The notes under the pieces are model-generated. The model ran no database searches. It had not been told where the DNA came from and worked only from the letters and a program-made list of their open reading frames with translations. From CALFMR01 sp035550595 (GTDB taxonomy: Bacteria; Acidobacteriota; Vicinamibacteria; Vicinamibacterales; SCN-69-37): a DNA stretch of 64,000 nucleotides. Both the position numbers and the translations under genes were made by a program. Positions 15,661-23,474 of this stretch are shown here, piece by piece. The stretch spans positions 1 to 64,000 of the forward strand of contig DASZOV010000138.1 of NCBI GenBank assembly GCA_035550595.1, written 5' to 3'. Each line of letters starts with the position of its first letter. Positions within the stretch are counted from its first letter, which is position 1.

Positions 15661-16663
15661 ACTCGGCCGTCTTCCACGCCATCGCATCGAACGCGACCGG
15701 AGCGACCGCGCCTTTGGCCACGTGCTGCGCGATCTGCTGCGCGTGGAACCGGCCGTTCTCGATGAACCAGCGGCCCGTTTGATAGCCGCCGCATACGGTG
15801 CCGGCCACATAGAGTCCCGGCCTCGCGGTTTCGAACGTGGCCTCGTCGAAGATCGGCGTCCGATACACGTCGTCAGCAAACGTGAGGCCGAGGCGCTCGA
15901 GGAACGTGAAGTCGGGGTGATAGCCCGTCATCGCGAGCACGAAGTCGCAGCCGATCTCCTGCCGTCCGTCCGGCGTGACGATGACGACCGCATCCGCGCG
16001 GATTTCCTCGATCTGGCTGCTGAAGAACGCGTGGATACTGCCTTCCTTGATGCGATTCTCGAGGTCCGGTTTGATCCAGTACTTCACCTTGTCCGACAGC
16101 TCCGGCCCGCGCACGACGAGCGTCACTTTCGCGCCGTGCCGGTAGCAGTCGAGCGCGGCCTTGGCCGCGGAGTTGCGCGCGCCGATCACGACGACGCGCT
16201 GACCGACGTACGCGTACGGCTCGCGATAGTAGTGCGTGACGGTCGGGAGATCCTCACCCGGCACGTTCAACCTGTTTTCCTGATCGAAAAATCCCGTCGC
16301 AACGACGACCGTACGCGCACGATGTTCGCCGCGGCTCGTCACGATCGTGAAGTCGTCGCGGCTGCCGCGGACGTCGACGACCGATTCGTACAACCGCACG
16401 TCGAGTCCTTCGCGAGCGGCGACGCCGCGGTAGTACTCGATCGCGTCCTCGCGCGTGGGCTTGTATTCGCGGACGGGGAAGGGATGGCCGCCGATCTCGA
16501 TGAGGTCCGGCGTGGAAAAGAACTCCATGCGCGCCGGGTAGCCGACGATGGAATTGACGAGCGTGCCTTTGTCGACGACGCGCGCGGTGAGGCCCTGTCG
16601 CGCAGCTTCAATCGCGCAGGCGAGTCCCACCGGGCCCGCGCCGATGACGAGCATGTCGATCAT
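15659..16663 (-). CDS. YpdA-like FAD/NAD(P)-dependent disulfide reductase
   Basis: This 334-residue pyridine-nucleotide flavoprotein has two dinucleotide-binding motifs: GAGPVGLAC near residue 8 for FAD, and VVVIGARNSAAKAAL near 157 for NAD(P)H. It also has A-T-G-F-F-D and the closing G-L-Y-V-A-G-T-V-C-G-G motif. It lacks the CxxC of thioredoxin reductases, as in the YpdA/bacillithiol-disulfide-reductase group. The ATG at 16663 gives the normal N-terminus. It is the last gene of the macA-to-ypdA unit, 14 bp after the kinase stop, which is an unusual partner for an efflux operon. The real substrate in this organism is unknown. Confidence 0.84.
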   Translation of the reverse strand: MIDMLVIGAGPVGLACAIEAARQGLTARVVDKGTLVNSIVGYPARMEFFSTPDLIEIGGHPFPVREYKPTREDAIEYYRGVAAREGLDVRLYESVVDVRGSRDDFTIVTSRGEHRARTVVVATGFFDQENRLNVPGEDLPTVTHYYREPYAYVGQRVVVIGARNSAAKAALDCYRHGAKVTLVVRGPELSDKVKYWIKPDLENRIKEGSIHAFFSSQIEEIRADAVVIVTPDGRQEIGCDFVLAMTGYHPDFTFLERLGLTFADDVYRTPIFDEATFETARPGLYVAGTVCGGYQTGRWFIENGRFHAQQIAQHVAKGAVAPVAFDAMAWKTAE

Positions 16664-16677
16664 GTCAGTGTCTTGTA

Positions 16678-17994
16678 TCACGCCGCGTCCCGGCTCGCGT
16701 TGCGCGCCGACACCGGCAGCGCGATCGTGACTCGAAGACCCGGATGCGCGTTCTCCGCGGCGACGGTGCCGTGATGGACGGCGATCGCACGCCGAGCGAT
16801 CGCCAAGCCGAGGCCGATGCCGCCGGCAGCCGCGTCGCGCGAGGCATCGACGCGATAGAAGGGCTCGAAAATGCGCTCGAGCTCGGCGTCCGGCACACCC
16901 GGACCCGCGTCGCGTACCGCGATGCGCACGCGGTCCGTTTCGTTGGCGACTCGCACGTCGACGGCGCCGTTGTCCGGCGTGTAGCGCACGGCGTTGCGCA
17001 CGACGTTCTCGATTCCGCGCCGGAGCAGTTCCCGGTCGCCGTCGAGCGTCGGGGCGATGTCGCCAGAAACGGTGACGCGAACGCCACGCGGCTCGGCTTC
17101 GCGCGCGCACGTCCGGTGGACCTCGCCGATGAGATCGTGCAGGTCCACCGGTCCGCGCCCACGGGCGGTCGGGTCGCCCTCGGCACGCGTCATCTCGATG
17201 AGCTCGCCGACGAGCGTGGAGAGAAGATCCACGTCGGCCTGAATCCGATCCAGCGCAGCTCCGGAATCGGTCGCGTTGCGCGCGAGCTCGACCGAGAAGT
17301 TGAGCCGCGCGAGCGGCGACCGCAGCTCGTGCGAGACGTCCTGCAGCAGTCGCCGTTCGGCTTGGAGCAGCGTCTGCACGCGGTCGGCCATGCCGTTGAA
17401 GACGCCGGCGAGCGTGCCGATCTCGTTGGCGGGCGCGTTCGTCACGCGGGCCGACAGATCGCCGGCGCCGAAGCGCTCGGCGACGGTCGACATCGTACGC
17501 AGGGGCGGCACGATGCTCCGCGCCACCCACCACGACACGAGGAAAATCGACGCGAGCACGAGGAAGTAGAACGGCGCGAAGCTCCACAGCGTGAAGGGCG
17601 GCGCGCCCATCGAGACGAGGTGATAGCGGCCGTCGGCCGATGTGCGCACGTAGACGAACGTGTCGCCATCGACGTGAGGCGCGGCCGTCGCCGGCGTATC
17701 GCCGAGCAGACGACGGTGATCCGCTCCAGTGACGAGGTCGCGGCCGTTGGCGTCGACGAGATAGTGCGTGGCTTGGAGCGCCTCGTCCATTTGGTGCGTG
17801 AACCGCGCGAGTTCGCTGGCGCCGCCACGCTGGTAGGCCGCGATGGCCTCGTCGAGCTGAACGGTATACGCGCCGTCGACCAGGTGTTCGATCGCGCTGC
17901 CCACCACGCGGCGGCCGATGGCCACGAAGGCGCCGAGCGAGATGACGACCGTGACGAACGAGGCGATGACGATGCGGAGGTAGAGGGAGCGCAT
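16678..17994 (-). CDS. Sensor histidine kinase (CpxA-like)
   Basis: The 438-residue inner-membrane kinase has a first membrane helix at residues 8-27, a periplasmic sensor of about 110 residues and a second helix near 137-157. A HAMP domain follows (V-P-P-L-R-T-M-S…A-G-D-L-S-A-R-V), then HisKA with the phospho-acceptor H222 in VSHELRSPLARL. The HATPase_c domain has an N-box (I-E-N-V-V-R-N-A-V-R-Y-T-P), G1 DAGPGVP and G2 G-I-G-L-G-L-A. Its ATG at 17994 follows the regulator stop after 2 bp. It probably senses envelope or antimicrobial stress and controls the upstream efflux genes. Confidence 0.93.
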   Translation of the reverse strand: MRSLYLRIVIASFVTVVISLGAFVAIGRRVVGSAIEHLVDGAYTVQLDEAIAAYQRGGASELARFTHQMDEALQATHYLVDANGRDLVTGADHRRLLGDTPATAAPHVDGDTFVYVRTSADGRYHLVSMGAPPFTLWSFAPFYFLVLASIFLVSWWVARSIVPPLRTMSTVAERFGAGDLSARVTNAPANEIGTLAGVFNGMADRVQTLLQAERRLLQDVSHELRSPLARLNFSVELARNATDSGAALDRIQADVDLLSTLVGELIEMTRAEGDPTARGRGPVDLHDLIGEVHRTCAREAEPRGVRVTVSGDIAPTLDGDRELLRRGIENVVRNAVRYTPDNGAVDVRVANETDRVRIAVRDAGPGVPDAELERIFEPFYRVDASRDAAAGGIGLGLAIARRAIAVHHGTVAAENAHPGLRVTIALPVSARNASRDAA

Positions 17995-17996
17995 CG

Positions 17997-18701
17997 TCAA
18001 TTCCGCGCGAAGAGGTAGCCGATGCCGCGGACCGTGCGAATCGGATCGGTGCCGGCGGCCTGCAGCTTGCGACGCAGATGGCTCATGTGGACGTCGAGCG
18101 TGCGCTCGTACGGCGACGCGGGCCGCTGGTGCAGCGCGGCCATGATCTCGTCGCGCGAGACGGCGAGTCCGGCGCGGCGGACGAGCAGCTCGAGGATGTC
18201 GAACTCGGCCGTCGTGAGCGGCAGGAGCACGTCGCCGTACCACGCCTCGCGCCGCGCGACGCTGAGTCGAACACCGCTCACGTCGACCTCATCGGGCCGC
18301 GCCGTTGCGGAGAGCGCGGCCCGGCGCAGCAGCGCACGGATCCGCGCGAGCAGTTCGCGCGGCTGAAATGGCTTGGCGAGATAGTCATCCGCGCCGGCCT
18401 CCAGGCCGCCGACCCGATCGTCGGTCGTCGTCCGCGCCGTGAGCATGATGACGGGCACGGTCGTGCGCCGGCGGAGTTGCCGCAGCACTTCGAAGCCGTC
18501 GAGGCCCGGCAGCATGACGTCGAGCGTGACGACGTCGAAGTCGCCGGTGGTCGCTTCGCGAACCGCGGCGAGCCCGTCGTGGACGGCCGAGACGACGAGG
18601 TCGTGCTGCGACAGGAAATCGCGCATCAGATCGCACAGCTTGAGGTCGTCGTCCACGAGCAGGACGCGACGAGGCGTCCCGGCGGCCGAAGGAGAGGACA
18701 C
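17997..18701 (-). CDS. OmpR/CpxR-family response regulator
   Basis: The 234-residue regulator has a receiver domain with acidic pocket D17-D19, phospho-acceptor D61 in TLDVMLPG, Thr at TAR near 88-90 and K110 in YLAKPF. A winged-helix DNA-binding domain follows, with P-L-T-T-A-E-F-D-I-L-E-L-L and the closing V-R-G-I-G-Y-L-F. Start is GTG at 18701, 8 bp after the outer-membrane-factor stop. It is paired with the adjacent kinase and, by position, probably regulates this operon. Confidence 0.94.
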   Translation of the reverse strand: MSSPSAAGTPRRVLLVDDDLKLCDLMRDFLSQHDLVVSAVHDGLAAVREATTGDFDVVTLDVMLPGLDGFEVLRQLRRRTTVPVIMLTARTTTDDRVGGLEAGADDYLAKPFQPRELLARIRALLRRAALSATARPDEVDVSGVRLSVARREAWYGDVLLPLTTAEFDILELLVRRAGLAVSRDEIMAALHQRPASPYERTLDVHMSHLRRKLQAAGTDPIRTVRGIGYLFARN

Positions 18702-18709
18702 GCGGTAGT

Positions 18710-20146
18710 CTACCGCCGCGCGGTCGTCTCCTCGGCCAGCGGCGCCGCGGCCTGCCAGCCACCGCCGAGCGCCTTGTACAGGCGCACGAGATCCTCGGAG
18801 ACCGTCGCCGTGCTCGAGGCGACCGAGTCCTGCAGCGACAGCAGCGAGCGCTGAGCGTCGAGCACCGTTTGGAAATCCTGAAGGCCCGCGGTGTAGAGCT
18901 GCAGCGACAGGTTGGCGCTCTCGTTGGCAGCGGTGGCCGCGGCCTCGAGGTGACTACGACGCGCCTGCTCCTCGGTGAGCGACGTGAGCGCGTCTTCGAC
19001 GTCTTGAAGAGCCGTCAGGACGCGCGACTCGTAAGCATGGAGCGCCTGCGCTTCGTGCTCGGTGTCGACGACGACGGTCTGTCGCAACTGCTCACGATTG
19101 AAGACGCGCGTGTTGATCGCGGCCCCGCTGTTCCAGAACGCCGCGCCGGGAAGGAGAACCTTGGCGAGCGAGAGCGCCTCGAGGCCGATCGATCCCGTCA
19201 GTCGCAACGAGGGATAGAGATCGGCGCGGGCCGCGTTGACTTGTGCGAAGGCCGAGGCGAGCTGCCGTTCCGCGCTGCGCACGTCCGGCCGCCGGCGCAG
19301 CGTGTCGGCCGGGACGCCGACGGCGATGCTGATCGGCGCCGACGGGATCGCCGTCGTGCCACCGAGCTCGGCGTTCAGAGCCGCGGGCGGCTGACCGATG
19401 AGCACGGCGAGCGCGTGCTGGCTCACCTGGAGCTGGCTCTCGAGCTGCGCGATCTGCGCGCGCGTGCTCTCCACGTTCGAGAGCGCTTGCTGCGTGTCCA
19501 GATCGGTCGCGAGTCCCGCCTGCACGCGGAAGCGCGTGAGGTCCAGCGTCTGCTCCTGCAGCGTCAGGTTGCTCTCGGTCAGTTCGAGCTGTCGTTGGGC
19601 GGACCGCACGTTGATGTAGTCGATGGCGGTTTCGGCCGTCAGGCTGACGAGCGCGTCCTGCAGGTCGAACACGCGCGCTTCGGCCGTGGCCGACGAGGCA
19701 TCGATGGCGCTGCGCGTCGCACCGAAGAGATCGGGTTCCCAGCTCGCATCCAGCTCGAGTCCGTACGACTGCGAGAACGCGTCGCCGCCGCTCGCGCGTG
19801 CGTTGCCCGCGCCGTCAACCGTCGGGAGGTTAGTGCTGCGCGTGGACGCGAGGCTCGCGCGCGCTTCGCGTACGCGCGAGACCGCCGTCTTGATGTCGGG
19901 ACTGCCGGCAATCGCACGTTCGACGAGCGAGGTGAGCAGTGGATCGTCGAACGCCTTCCACCAGTCGGCGAGCACGGTCTCGTCGGGTGCGGCCGCCGGC
20001 GTCGGCAGCGATGTGGACCATTGATTGGGCGCGCTCGCCGCTGGAGCCGTGTACGGCCGCGCGGTGGCGCACGCCGTCGCGAATGCGAGGACGGCTGAAA
20101 CGGCGACGAATCGAATGGCGCGAGCGTGACGCATGGGGTTACTCAT
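18710..20146 (-). CDS. RND/MacAB-type outer-membrane factor (NodT family)
   Basis: This is a TolC-like channel component of about 478 residues. The signal peptide ends A-F-A-T-A-C, a plausible lipoprotein cysteine as in NodT/OprM relatives. The mature part shows the two OEP repeats: the first with W-W-K-A-F-x-D-P-L-L and long coiled helices, the second with A-D-T-L-R-R-R-P-D-V-R-S-A-E-R-Q-L and A-R-A-D-L-Y-P-S-L. The ATG at 20146 overlaps the permease stop (ATGAGTAA); a second in-frame ATG lies at 20134. It completes a tripartite pump with the MacA and MacB genes upstream. Confidence 0.92.
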   Translation of the reverse strand: MSNPMRHARAIRFVAVSAVLAFATACATARPYTAPAASAPNQWSTSLPTPAAAPDETVLADWWKAFDDPLLTSLVERAIAGSPDIKTAVSRVREARASLASTRSTNLPTVDGAGNARASGGDAFSQSYGLELDASWEPDLFGATRSAIDASSATAEARVFDLQDALVSLTAETAIDYINVRSAQRQLELTESNLTLQEQTLDLTRFRVQAGLATDLDTQQALSNVESTRAQIAQLESQLQVSQHALAVLIGQPPAALNAELGGTTAIPSAPISIAVGVPADTLRRRPDVRSAERQLASAFAQVNAARADLYPSLRLTGSIGLEALSLAKVLLPGAAFWNSGAAINTRVFNREQLRQTVVVDTEHEAQALHAYESRVLTALQDVEDALTSLTEEQARRSHLEAAATAANESANLSLQLYTAGLQDFQTVLDAQRSLLSLQDSVASSTATVSEDLVRLYKALGGGWQAAAPLAEETTARR

Positions 20147-21347
20147 GACGCAGCGCGTCGATGGGATTGAGCTGGGCTGCGCGGCGCGCCGGGAAGAACC
20201 CGAACACGACGCCGACACCCGCCGAGAAGAGGAACGCGAGCAGAATGACCGGCACGTTGATCGAGAACGGCAGGTGGAGCACGGCCGTGGCGATGGCCGA
20301 CGCCGCGAGTGCGAAGACGATGCCCATGAGGCCGCCGAAGGCCGAGAGCACGACGGCCTCGACGAGGAACTGCGTGAGGACGTCCGTTTCAAACGCGCCG
20401 ATCGCCAGGCGAATGCCGATCTCGCGTGTCCGCTCGGTCACCGACACGAGCATGATGTTCATGATGCCGATGCCGCCGACGAGCAGGCTGATGGCCGCGA
20501 CCGCCGCGAGCAGCGCCGTCAGCGTCTGCGTCGTGCCCGAAATCGCCGTCGCGAGATCTTCCTGGGCGAAGATCGTGAAGTCGTTGTCGTCCTCCGGCCG
20601 GAGATGGCGGCGGTCGCGCAGCAGTTGCTCGACGTCCTGACGCGCACGCGCGGTCGAGACCGACTTGGGCACCGACACCTGGATTTGCCCGATGTCGTTG
20701 TTCCCCGCGAGCCGCCGCTGCAGCGTTCGCAGCGGGATGACGACCGTCGCGTCGCGGTCCTGGCCGAACGTGCTCTCGCCCTTTTTGGCGAGGAGTCCGA
20801 TGACGCGGCACGACATCGACCGCAGGCGGATCGACGCGCCAATCGGATCGCTCACGTCGAGCACTTCCTTCCGAATGGTGTCGCCGATGATGCAGACGGC
20901 CGCGCCCGCGCGCTCTTCGCTGTCGGTGAAGAACCGGCCTTTCGCGAGCGGCCAGTCCGTGGCCGTGAAGTAGGTGTTGGTCGTGCCCGTGATCGACGTG
21001 GATCGATTCTTCGATCCGCTGATCACGTTGAGCGTCGTCGACGCGATGGGCGCGACGTCGGTCACCGTCGTCAGATCGCGCGCCATGACGTCGGCGTCTT
21101 CCACGCGAAACGGCGTTGCCGCGGCCGACGCGCCGCCCGGGCCGCGCTGCTGGCCCGGCATGATCGTCAGCAGATTGCTGCCCATGCTGGCGATGCTGGC
21201 CGTCACGCTCTGGGTCGCGCTGTTGCCGAGCGTCACGAGGGTGATGACCGACGCGACGCCGATGACGATGCCGAGCGTCGTGAGCGATGAGCGCAGGACG
21301 TTGCGCCGAATTTCACGGAAGGCGAGGACGACGGCGTTGAGCAGCAT
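20139..21347 (-). CDS. macB: MacB-like ABC transporter permease
   Basis: The 402-residue inner-membrane protein has the MacB/FtsX layout: a first helix near residues 18-42 (L-T-T-L-G-I-V-I-G-V-A), a periplasmic domain of about 200 residues, then three helices from about residue 280. It includes G-G-I-G-I-M-N-I-M-L-V-S-V and R-T-R-E-I-G-I-R-L-A-I-G-A, the coupling-helix signature, and ends N-P-I-D-A-L-R. ATPase and permease are separate genes here rather than fused as in E. coli MacB. The ATG overlaps the ATPase stop by one base (TGATG). Confidence 0.92.
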   Translation of the reverse strand: MLLNAVVLAFREIRRNVLRSSLTTLGIVIGVASVITLVTLGNSATQSVTASIASMGSNLLTIMPGQQRGPGGASAAATPFRVEDADVMARDLTTVTDVAPIASTTLNVISGSKNRSTSITGTTNTYFTATDWPLAKGRFFTDSEERAGAAVCIIGDTIRKEVLDVSDPIGASIRLRSMSCRVIGLLAKKGESTFGQDRDATVVIPLRTLQRRLAGNNDIGQIQVSVPKSVSTARARQDVEQLLRDRRHLRPEDDNDFTIFAQEDLATAISGTTQTLTALLAAVAAISLLVGGIGIMNIMLVSVTERTREIGIRLAIGAFETDVLTQFLVEAVVLSAFGGLMGIVFALAASAIATAVLHLPFSINVPVILLAFLFSAGVGVVFGFFPARRAAQLNPIDALRHE

Positions 21348-22048
21348 CAGTGCGCTCCTTCGCTGCGCAGGTCGTGCTCGACGAGGCCGTCGCGGAAGTG
21401 GATCGCACGCGAGGCATAGGCCGCCATGTCGGGTTCGTGCGTGACCATCAGCACGGTGAGACCGCGCTCGCGGTTGAAGCGCACGAGCAGATCCATGATC
21501 TCGACGCTGCGCGCCGTGTCGAGATTGCCCGTCGGCTCGTCGGCGAAGAGTACCGAGGGTTCGGTGACGATGGCGCGCGCGATCGCGACGCGTTGCATCT
21601 GGCCCCCAGAGAGCTCGGCCGGCGTGTGCGTCTCCCAGCCCGTGAGTCCGACCGCGCCCAGCGCTTCGCGCGCGCGCCGCCGCCGCTCGGCCGCGGGCGT
21701 GCCGCGATAGACGAGCGGCAATTCGACGTTCTCGATCGCGGACGTGCGGTTGAGCAGATTGAATCCCTGGAAGACGAAGCCGAGATAGTGCCGGCGCAGG
21801 AGTGCACGCTGCTGGCGCGTGAGCGCGCCGACGTCGACCCCGCGAAACCGGTAGGTGCCGCTCGTCGGCACGTCGAGACACCCGAGGATGTTCATCGTCG
21901 TCGACTTGCCGGAGCCGCTCGGGCCCATCACGGCGACGAACTCGCCCGGCTGCACCTGGAAGTCAACGCCGGCGAGCGCGTGGACTTCGGCTTGGCCGTG
22001 CCCGTAGACGCGCTCGACGCGCTCGAATTCGATGAGAGGATCCGCCAT
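21347..22048 (-). CDS. MacB-type ABC transporter ATPase (LolD-like)
   Basis: The 233-residue ATPase powers the adjacent permease. Walker A GPSGSGKST lies at residues 42-50, the Q-loop in V-F-Q-G-F-N-L-L, the signature in LSGGQMQR, Walker B in VLFADEP and the H-loop in V-T-H-E-P-D. It has the LolD/MacB-subfamily T-G-N-L-D sequence. It starts 4 bp after the macA stop. Confidence 0.94.
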   Translation of the reverse strand: MADPLIEFERVERVYGHGQAEVHALAGVDFQVQPGEFVAVMGPSGSGKSTTMNILGCLDVPTSGTYRFRGVDVGALTRQQRALLRRHYLGFVFQGFNLLNRTSAIENVELPLVYRGTPAAERRRRAREALGAVGLTGWETHTPAELSGGQMQRVAIARAIVTEPSVLFADEPTGNLDTARSVEIMDLLVRFNRERGLTVLMVTHEPDMAAYASRAIHFRDGLVEHDLRSEGAH

Positions 22049-22052
22049 CGCG

Positions 22053-23309
22053 TTATCCAGCGGTCACCGCGAGATCGGTGATGACCGGCGTGCCGACCTG
22101 GAGTGATCCCTCCTCGACGACGGTGAATCGACCGTCGCTCGGCCCCGGCGTCAGCTTCACCATCGTCGGCTTGCCATTGACGAGCGTCCAGACGTGCGGC
22201 GTCGAGGCGTCGGCCGATCGGTCGCGCGGCTCATTGCCTGGCGGCGGGCGGAAGAAGCCGGTCTGCTGGGGCATCGTTTCCGGCGGCGTGAACCGCAGCG
22301 CGGCACTGGGGACGACGAGCGCGTCCTTGACTTCCGTGACCGTGATGTCGGCCGTGGCCGTCATGCCCGGCCGGAGCAACAGCTCCTTGTTGTCGACGGT
22401 GAGCACCGTTTGATACGTCACGACGCCGTTCGACGTCGTGGGCGTGCTGCGCACTTCCTGCACCGCGGAATCGAACGTCCGATCCGGATAGGCGTCGACG
22501 CGGAACGTGGCGTGTTCGCCGGCGCGCACCTGCCCGATGTCGGCTTCGTCGACGTCGACGATGAGCCGCATCTTGGTGAGGTCTTCGGCGAGCGTGAAGA
22601 GCGTCGGCGTCTGGAACGAGGCCGCGACCGTCTGCCCGGGATCGACTTCACGGTTGAGGACGATGCCGTTGATCGGCGAACGGATGACGGCCTTGCGGAT
22701 GTCGGTCTCGATGGCGTCGAGATTCGCTTGCGACTGCGCGACGCCGGCCTCCGCGCTGTGTTCGTCGGCTTCGCCGCGCTTCACGGTCGCGATCTGCGAA
22801 TCCATGTCCTGCTGCGAGGGCACCTTGCCGCCGCTCAGCTCGCGCACGTGCTGGAAGCGCGCGAGATCGGCCTTCGCTTCGGCGAGCGTGGCTTCGGCCT
22901 GCACCTGTTTCGCCTTGGACGCGTTGAGCGACGCGCGCGCCTGCGCCGCCTGCGCGTCGAGCTTCTCGGTGTTCACCCGCGCCAGGACCTGGCCGACGCG
23001 GACGGGACTGTTGAAGTCCACGTTGACGGACTCGATGATGCCGGAAATTTCGGTGCCGATGTCGACCTGCGTCAGCGCGTCCAACTCGCCCGTGGCCGTG
23101 ACGCTGACGGTCAGCGTGCGTCGCGCGACGGGGCTCGTCTGATACTGCGGGCCGACGTCGCCGCGCGAATGCCGCCACGCCCACAGGCCGCCCGCCACGA
23201 CGAGAACGACGATCGCGATCCATAGCCAACGGCTTCGCCGCGCGCGGTGCCGGCTCTCGGCCGTGAGACCGAGCGTGGCCTGAATGTCATCTGTGCCTGT
23301 ATGCGCCAT
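22053..23309 (-). CDS. macA: MacA-like periplasmic adaptor (HlyD family)
   Basis: The 418-residue membrane-fusion protein links the inner-membrane pump to the outer-membrane factor. It has one N-terminal anchor helix (about residues 27-45, W-L-W-I-A-I-V-V-L-V-V-A). A barrel-sandwich half-motif (G-E-L-D-A-L-T-Q-V-D-I-G-T-E-I-S-G-I-I) and a coiled-coil hairpin of about 100 Ala/Gln-rich residues follow. The second lipoyl half (R-S-P-I-N-G-I-V-L-N-R-E-V-D-P-G-Q-T-V-A) and a beta-barrel region then precede the membrane-proximal end. It is the first gene of the pump operon, divergent from the PVC-type gene. Confidence 0.93.
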   Translation of the reverse strand: MAHTGTDDIQATLGLTAESRHRARRSRWLWIAIVVLVVAGGLWAWRHSRGDVGPQYQTSPVARRTLTVSVTATGELDALTQVDIGTEISGIIESVNVDFNSPVRVGQVLARVNTEKLDAQAAQARASLNASKAKQVQAEATLAEAKADLARFQHVRELSGGKVPSQQDMDSQIATVKRGEADEHSAEAGVAQSQANLDAIETDIRKAVIRSPINGIVLNREVDPGQTVAASFQTPTLFTLAEDLTKMRLIVDVDEADIGQVRAGEHATFRVDAYPDRTFDSAVQEVRSTPTTSNGVVTYQTVLTVDNKELLLRPGMTATADITVTEVKDALVVPSAALRFTPPETMPQQTGFFRPPPGNEPRDRSADASTPHVWTLVNGKPTMVKLTPGPSDGRFTVVEEGSLQVGTPVITDLAVTAG

Positions 23310-23474
23310 GCCATCCTCGGCGGACGGAACGTCCGCGCTCTTGTGGGTAGACGACGGGGCGGCCCGGCGAGGTCGTTAAGATTTGTAAACGGCGGCGGGC
23401 GCCGGCGTGTCGGGCGTGACACGCGGACCCTCGGCGATGTCCAATAGACGGTGAAGATTCTCAGGGAGTATCCG
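23310..23474. promoter_or_regulatory. Divergent macA / PVC-type gene control region
   Basis: GCGGACG-GAA-CGTCCGC at 23320-23336 is a perfect 7-bp inverted repeat just upstream of the macA start and could be an operator or leader hairpin. An AT-rich patch GTTAAGATTTGTAAAC around 23376-23391 stands out in this GC-rich DNA and is a candidate response-regulator or -10 site. No clear -35/-10 pair is visible. Confidence 0.45.
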
